DNA of 64,000 bases from Pseudomonas fluorescens NCIMB 11764 (GTDB lineage: Bacteria > Pseudomonadota > Gammaproteobacteria > Pseudomonadales > Pseudomonadaceae), in the NCBI RefSeq assembly GCF_000293885.2, contig NZ_CP010945.1:6778001-6842000 (forward strand), in the 5' to 3' direction. The position numbers and the translations under genes were made by a program. Shown piece after piece: positions 59,603 through 64,000 of the stretch; position 1 is the first letter of the stretch, and each line of letters begins with the position of its first letter. The notes beneath the pieces are model-generated. The model ran no database searches. It worked only from the letters and a program-made list of their open reading frames with translations, and had not been told where the DNA came from.

Positions 59603-60226
59603 ATGAAAAAGATTCCACACGCGCTGACGATGGCGTTCATCGCCCTGACGTCGCCACTCACCTTCGCCGCCTCGTCGACAGACCTGACAGTCACAGGCCT
59701 CATCACCCCGAACGCGTGCACCCCGACACTGGCCGACGGTGGCAACATCGACATCGGCAAAGTCCCTGCAAAGAACCTCAATCCAATCGCAAACACGGAA
59801 GTAGGCAACCACTACATGGCGTTCAACGTGAACTGCGATGCACCGGTCCTGTTCGCCGTGAAGTCCATCGACAATAAACCCGATACGAACATATCTTCCC
59901 CCCTTTTTTTTGGCGTGGGACTGACCCCCGCGGATGAAAAGCTTGGCTACTTCTGGCCATTGGTCGCCAACCTGCAAGCGGACGGTCTGAATGCGGCCGC
60001 CATTCGATCGACGGATGGCGGAGAAAGCTGGACCCGCGCCACCACCATCAATTCGAATGAGCTTCTGGCAACAAGCATTATCGGCACCACCACACCCATT
60101 GCAGTAAAGGATCTCTCAATGCTTCTGTGGATCAATACCTACATCGCTCGCGCCGACAGCCTGACCCTGAACGAGGAAGTGCCCATCGACGGCTCCATGA
60201 CGCTTGAAATCAAGTACCTCCCCTGA
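59603..60226 (+). CDS. DUF1120 fimbrial subunit 4
   Basis: A 207-residue paralogue. Signal ending LTFA, mature ASSTDLTVTGLITPNACTPT, Cys in VNCDAPVLF, and end EVPIDGSMTLEIKYL. It is most like subunit 3 in layout (LTPADEKLGYFWPL against LTSNNEKIGYFTPL), which points to tandem duplication. Confidence 0.87.
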   Translation: MKKIPHALTMAFIALTSPLTFAASSTDLTVTGLITPNACTPTLADGGNIDIGKVPAKNLNPIANTEVGNHYMAFNVNCDAPVLFAVKSIDNKPDTNISSPLFFGVGLTPADEKLGYFWPLVANLQADGLNAAAIRSTDGGESWTRATTINSNELLATSIIGTTTPIAVKDLSMLLWINTYIARADSLTLNEEVPIDGSMTLEIKYLP

Positions 60227-60333
60227 GTCAACGCGCTGAGTCGCTCGAATGCCGGTTTCGGTCAAAAAGACCGGTTCAGCGCCGATGGGTGCCTGACACA
60301 GGCTGAACAAAATCAACGAAATGGATTTTCACA

Positions 60334-60984
60334 ATGCAGCATTACTTCGGCGTACTTGCGACAACCCTGCTCATCAGCGCCACGCAACACACCTGGGCCG
60401 CGTCCACCGTTGACTTGACCGTCAAAGGCACCATCACCCCGCTCGCCTGCACCCCGATGCTCTCCAACAACGGCCTCGTCGACTACGGAAAAATCTCCCG
60501 GCAAGACCTCAGCGTCGACAAGCGCACACGACTGCGCGACCAGATGCTCGACCTCAACATTCAGTGCAATGCGCCCGCGCGTTTTGCCCTGCTGATGCGC
60601 GACAACCGCGACGGCTCGGCCCTCGTCAACAGCGAGATTTACTACGGCCTGAACCTCGACCACAGCAACAATAAAATCGGCTTGTATTCGCTGAACTTCG
60701 ATCCGGCCAGCACGGTGGTGGACGACCTGACGCAGGTCTATCGAACCGACTCGACCACAGGCGGCAAAGCCTGGAGTTCGTCGAACACCCAGGCCATTCC
60801 GATTGGCGCGCGAAGCTATCTCGGATTCACCGACATTGCCGGGAGCAGCGCCGGCCCGATTGCCATTCGCAATCTGACCAGCCGGGTGACGGTTGAAACG
60901 GTCATCGCGCCCACCTCCGAACTGGACCTGAGCACCGAGGTGCAGCTCGACGGCTCGGCGACCCTGGACGTTGTTTACCTGTAG
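60334..60984 (+). CDS. DUF1120 fimbrial subunit 5
   Basis: A 216-residue subunit and last gene of the cluster. Signal peptide ends TWA; the mature start ASTVDLTVKGTITPLACTPM differs a little from the others. Its pilin body (QCNAPARFALLMRDNRDGSA, VETVIAPTSELDLSTEVQLD) is closer to the C-terminal domain of the two-domain adhesin than to subunits 1-4, so it may be an adaptor or an adhesin-proximal subunit. Its stop directly abuts the stop of the converging MFS gene, with no terminator between. Confidence 0.86.
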   Translation: MQHYFGVLATTLLISATQHTWAASTVDLTVKGTITPLACTPMLSNNGLVDYGKISRQDLSVDKRTRLRDQMLDLNIQCNAPARFALLMRDNRDGSALVNSEIYYGLNLDHSNNKIGLYSLNFDPASTVVDDLTQVYRTDSTTGGKAWSSSNTQAIPIGARSYLGFTDIAGSSAGPIAIRNLTSRVTVETVIAPTSELDLSTEVQLDGSATLDVVYL

Positions 60985-62292
60985 TCAGACCTTTTCGCTG
61001 ACCACCTGCACGTACAACGAACGCCCGGCACCGAGGCCGGCAAGGATGGCGCCAAGGCCGATTACGCCGAAGATCCAGCCTATGGCGTTCCAGCCGCCGG
61101 TCCAGTCATGCACGATGCCGACCGCGAACGGCCCCATGGACGCCAGGGTGTAACCGAAGCCCTGGGCCATGCTCGACAGGTTCGCCGCCACGTGCGAGTC
61201 CCGCGAACGCAACACGATCAGGGTCAGCGCCAGGCTGAACGTGCCGCCCTGCCCCAGACCGAGCAGAATCGCCCAGCCCCACAGGCCTTCGATCGGCGCG
61301 TAGAGGCAACCGAACAGACCGCCGAGGGTCAGCGCCATGACGATCACGATCGCCAGGCGCTGATCCTTGCCGCGCGTGGCCAGCCACGGTGCCGCCAGTG
61401 AACTGGCCAGTTGAATGATCACCGAACCCGACAGCACCAGGCCGGCCTGGGTCGGCGTCAGGCCGCGACCGATCAGGATCGATGGCAACCAGCCGAACAC
61501 GATGTAGGCAAGGGACGATTGCAGGCCCATGTACAAGGTCACCTGCCAGGCCAACGGGTCACGCAACAGACCACGCACCCGGTAGGCCACGTTGTGCGCG
61601 CCGTGTTTGTGCCCGACTTGCGGCAACCAGAACATCGCCGCGACCAGCGCCGGAATCACCCAGAAGCCGAGGCCCAGCGCCCAGCTTTTGTCGAAGTGCT
61701 CGCTCAATGGAACGGTTGCGCCGGCTGCCATTGCCGCGCCCAGGCACAACGCCATGGTGTAGACGCCGGTCATGGTTCCAGCGTGTTTGGCGAAGTCGCG
61801 CTTGACGATGCCCGGCAACAGAACGCCGATCACACCGATGCTCGCACCGGCCAGCACGCTGCCGGCAAACAGGCCGATTTCGCCGAATGAACTGCGCAGG
61901 ATGATCCCACCCGCCAGTGTCAGAAGAATGCCCAACACCACGCGTTCAGCGCCGAAACGCCGCGCCAGGATCGGCGCCAGTGGCGCAAACAAGCCAAGGC
62001 AAAGGACCGGCAAGGTCGTCAGCAAACCGGCCTGCGCCGCCGACAGGCCGAGGCTTTTCGACACCTCGCTGAGCATCGGCGCCATGCTCGACAGCGCCGG
62101 GCGCAGGTTCAGCGCGACCAGAATCAGGCCCAGTAACAACAGCCACGGACGCCGCAGGATCGGATGACTCTGCTGGACCGCTTCATCATCGGCCTCGGCA
62201 TCGATCAGCAGCTCTTCGAGCTCCGCCGTGCGTTTGGCTTCGTTGATGTGGCTGTTGCGGCTGGACATGGCGTTCTCGGTTTCAAGGTTCAT
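60985..62292 (-). CDS. CynX/NimT-family MFS transporter
   Basis: A 435-residue inner-membrane transporter with about 12 helices. Opening helix LLLLGLILVALNLRPALSSM and the following SEVSKSLGLSAAQAGLLTTL are typical of CynX/YeaN (cyanate/2-nitroimidazole type) MFS proteins. The substrate is unknown. The start overlaps the FadR-type gene by 11 bases, so the two are coupled; a second ATG lies 24 bases inside. Confidence 0.88.
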   Translation of the reverse strand: MNLETENAMSSRNSHINEAKRTAELEELLIDAEADDEAVQQSHPILRRPWLLLLGLILVALNLRPALSSMAPMLSEVSKSLGLSAAQAGLLTTLPVLCLGLFAPLAPILARRFGAERVVLGILLTLAGGIILRSSFGEIGLFAGSVLAGASIGVIGVLLPGIVKRDFAKHAGTMTGVYTMALCLGAAMAAGATVPLSEHFDKSWALGLGFWVIPALVAAMFWLPQVGHKHGAHNVAYRVRGLLRDPLAWQVTLYMGLQSSLAYIVFGWLPSILIGRGLTPTQAGLVLSGSVIIQLASSLAAPWLATRGKDQRLAIVIVMALTLGGLFGCLYAPIEGLWGWAILLGLGQGGTFSLALTLIVLRSRDSHVAANLSSMAQGFGYTLASMGPFAVGIVHDWTGGWNAIGWIFGVIGLGAILAGLGAGRSLYVQVVSEKV

Positions 62293-62941
62293 TGATCAAC
62301 TGCCTCGACAGGGCTTTGGCGCGTTCCGGGTCGCGTTGCTCGACGGCATCGAGCAGGTCGACATGCAGGTCGAACACTTCCTGACGGCGCGGCGTGATGC
62401 TCAAGGTCTGGCGCAATTGCGCGCCGACGACGCTGGAGAAGTAGCGATACAACTCGCTGAGGGTCGGGTTGTGCGCGGCGTCCACCAGGCGACGGTGGAA
62501 CACCAGGTCGCAAGCGATGTAGCTGTCGAGATCGCCGTGATAATGATCGCCGCTGACGCTGAGCGCCTTGCGTAATTCGATGAGGTCTTCGTCGGTCCTG
62601 CGCAGGGCGGCAAGGCCGATGGCCTCGACTTCAAGGATGTGCCGTGTTTCCCGCGCCTGTTCGAGAGAGCAGCGTGACAACGCTTTCAGGGTGTCCAGCG
62701 GATCGATCACCGCCCGCAGATAACTGCCGTCACCCTGGCGGATTTCGATCAACCCGGAAAACGCCAACACACGCATGGCCTCGCGCACGGTGTTGCGGCT
62801 GATGCCCAGCTCTGCAGACAGCTCGGGTTCGGTGGGCAGACGCTGGCCGACGGTCCAGACACCTTCGGTGATGCGCAGACGCAATTGGTCCAAGGCCTGA
62901 TCGACCAGGGATCGCTTAATTAATGGAGACATTTCTGACAT
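62282..62941 (-). CDS. FadR/GntR-family (FCD) transcriptional regulator
   Basis: A 219-residue regulator with N-terminal winged HTH (LPTEPELSAELGISRNTVRE then LIEIRQGDGSYLRA) and a C-terminal all-helical FCD ligand-binding domain carrying the metal-binding histidines in CDLVFHRRLVDAAHNP and DLHVDLLDAVEQRD. AAAGGG precedes the chosen ATG. It lies directly ahead of the MFS transporter gene, so it likely controls that transporter and itself. A CTGAC/GTCAG dyad is upstream. Confidence 0.9.
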   Translation of the reverse strand: MSEMSPLIKRSLVDQALDQLRLRITEGVWTVGQRLPTEPELSAELGISRNTVREAMRVLAFSGLIEIRQGDGSYLRAVIDPLDTLKALSRCSLEQARETRHILEVEAIGLAALRRTDEDLIELRKALSVSGDHYHGDLDSYIACDLVFHRRLVDAAHNPTLSELYRYFSSVVGAQLRQTLSITPRRQEVFDLHVDLLDAVEQRDPERAKALSRQLINEP

Positions 62942-62955
62942 TGGATTCGCCCTTT

Positions 62956-62994
62956 CATCCAATCATAGGATGAATTTTCTGACATGTTAGTCAG
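62956..62994 (-). promoter_or_regulatory. Candidate promoter and operator of the FadR-type gene
   Basis: Two dyads lie just upstream of the start: CATCC / GGATG around AATCATA, and CTGAC / GTCAG around ATGTTA at 62979-62994. A TATGAT -10-like hexamer lies inside the first. FCD regulators often bind such sites in their own promoters. Confidence 0.4.
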
Positions 62995-63038
62995 CTTGGC
63001 CCGACAGGACAACTGCGAAGTCGGGGCAAACACAAAAA

Positions 63039-63153
63039 CTGTGGCGAGGGAGCTTGCTCCCGCTCGAGTGCGAAGCACTCAAAATAGTCAATTACTGGCC
63101 AACCCCTGGGGGTCGCTGCGCAGCCCAACGGGAGCAAGCTCCCTCGCCACAGG
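63039..63153. repeat. REPIN of the RAYT-linked family
   Basis: Left arm TGTGGCGAGGGAGCTTGCTC and right arm GGGAGCAAGCTCCCTCGCCA match the arms flanking the RAYT. The inner GAGTGCGAAGCACTC also matches the same family. Confidence 0.86.
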
Positions 63154-63176
63154 AATGGTGAAATTTCAGGCAAAAA

Positions 63177-63200
63177 AAACCCGGAACAGAGTCCGGGTTT
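63177..63200 (-). terminator. Terminator after the amino-acid ABC transporter ATPase
   Basis: Stem AAACCCGGA / TCCGGGTTT around an ACAGAG loop. On the minus strand the stem is followed by a long T run. Confidence 0.85.
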
Positions 63201-63220
63201 ATTTCACTGCCTGGCTTCGA

Positions 63221-63985
63221 TCAATGCAGGATCTGGCTCAGGAACAGCTTGGTGCGATCGTTCTGCGGGTTGTCGAAGAAGTCGTTCGGCGCAGCCTGTT
63301 CGACGATCTCGCCCTTGTCCATGAAGATCACGCGGTTGGCCACGGTGCGGGCGAAGCCCATTTCGTGGGTCACGCAGAGCATGGTCATGCCGTCTTCGGC
63401 CAGGCCGATCATGGTGTCGAGAACTTCCTTCACCATCTCCGGGTCGAGCGCTGAAGTCGGTTCGTCGAACAGCATGATTTTCGGTTTCATGCACAGGGCA
63501 CGGGCAATCGCCACACGCTGCTGCTGACCGCCGGACAGTTGCCCAGGGAATTTATGCGCCTGCTCCGGAATGCGTACGCGCTCCAGGTAATGCATGGCGA
63601 TTTCTTCGGCCTTGCGCTTGGGCATCTTGCGCACCCACATCGGCGCCAGCGTGCAGTTCTGCAGGATGGTCAGGTGCGGGAACAGGTTGAAGTGCTGGAA
63701 CACCATGCCGACTTCGCGGCGGACCGTTTCGATCTGCTTGAGGTCGTTGGTCAGTTCCACGCCATCGACCACGATCCGGCCCTGCTGGTGTTCTTCCAGA
63801 CGGTTGAGGCAACGGATGGTGGTGGATTTGCCGGAACCCGACGGGCCGCACAGGACGATACGCTCGCCCTGCTTGACGTTCAGGTTGATGTCTTTCAACA
63901 CGTGGAACTGGCCGTACCACTTGTTCACGCCCTGCATCTGAATAATGCCTTCAGGGCTTGCAGGCTGTTTGATCGCTTCACTCAT
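63221..63985 (-). CDS. aapP: Amino-acid ABC transporter ATP-binding protein (AapP-like)
   Basis: ATPase of a polar amino-acid uptake system. The 254 residues have Walker [10 protein letters not shown], the signature [15 protein letters not shown], Walker [14 protein letters not shown] and the switch His in [12 protein letters not shown]. The long N-terminus [20 protein letters not shown] and the body resemble the AapJQMP general L-amino-acid transporter; GltL-type proteins are the alternative. AGGAAG stands upstream of the ATG. The permease genes would be to the right of the window. Confidence 0.9.
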   Translation of the reverse strand: MSEAIKQPASPEGIIQMQGVNKWYGQFHVLKDINLNVKQGERIVLCGPSGSGKSTTIRCLNRLEEHQQGRIVVDGVELTNDLKQIETVRREVGMVFQHFNLFPHLTILQNCTLAPMWVRKMPKRKAEEIAMHYLERVRIPEQAHKFPGQLSGGQQQRVAIARALCMKPKIMLFDEPTSALDPEMVKEVLDTMIGLAEDGMTMLCVTHEMGFARTVANRVIFMDKGEIVEQAAPNDFFDNPQNDRTKLFLSQILH

Positions 63986-64000
63986 GACAAAACTTCCTAA

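Overview
The window looks like a chromosomal segment of a Pseudomonas of the fluorescens group. The evidence is the GC-rich coding style, the housekeeping blocks lepA-lepB-rnc-era-recO-pdxJ and lptG/lptF-pepA-holC-valS with Pseudomonas-like products, the OprB plus membrane glucose dehydrogenase pair, and several fluorescens-type REP/REPIN repeats with a matching RAYT transposase. This assignment is inference from sequence and gene order; no search was run.

Layout. (1) 1-2544: a ProY-like amino-acid permease running off the left edge, then a RAYT gene bracketed by two REPINs. (2) 2628-10989: an atypical class A penicillin-binding protein and a 1694-residue protein with a hydrophobic N-terminal half, leucine-rich repeats and a NEL-type E3 ubiquitin ligase domain, a candidate host-directed effector. 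(3) 11035-18063: a six-gene minus-strand cluster for a CS1/CFA/I/Cbl-type (class 5, alternate chaperone-usher) pilus with two pilins and two tip adhesins, behind an AT-rich promoter region. (4) 18570-20831: a PadR-type regulator overlapping a siderophore-interacting flavin reductase, then two small genes. (5) 21117-25020: OprB porin and PQQ glucose dehydrogenase (periplasmic glucose oxidation). (6) 25166-41408: purL, mltF, pdxJ, recO, era, rnc, lepB, lepA, lptG, lptF, pepA. (7) 41469-46494: holC, a small conserved gene, a decayed IS5-type transposase remnant, ssrA (tmRNA) and valS. (8) 46759-51911: rlmF, HU, yejK, a membrane-anchored glutaredoxin, a GST-like protein, a GIY-YIG protein and an NTF2-like protein. 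(9) 52027-60984: an orphan NarL/FixJ response regulator divergent from a second chaperone-usher locus of the beta-fimbrial (DUF1120) type with six DUF1120 proteins. (10) 60985-63985: CynX/NimT-type MFS transporter with an overlapping FadR-type regulator, and the ATPase of an amino-acid ABC transporter.

The accessory regions carry a surface/host-interaction theme: two unrelated chaperone-usher pili, a candidate ubiquitin ligase effector and an atypical cell-wall synthase. The most notable items are the NEL protein, the duplicated adhesin/pilin class 5 pilus, the DUF1120-rich fimbrial locus, the tmRNA whose readable tag ends in Leu-Tyr-Ala rather than Leu-Ala-Ala, and the RAYT with at least four copies of its probable REPIN family in this segment.
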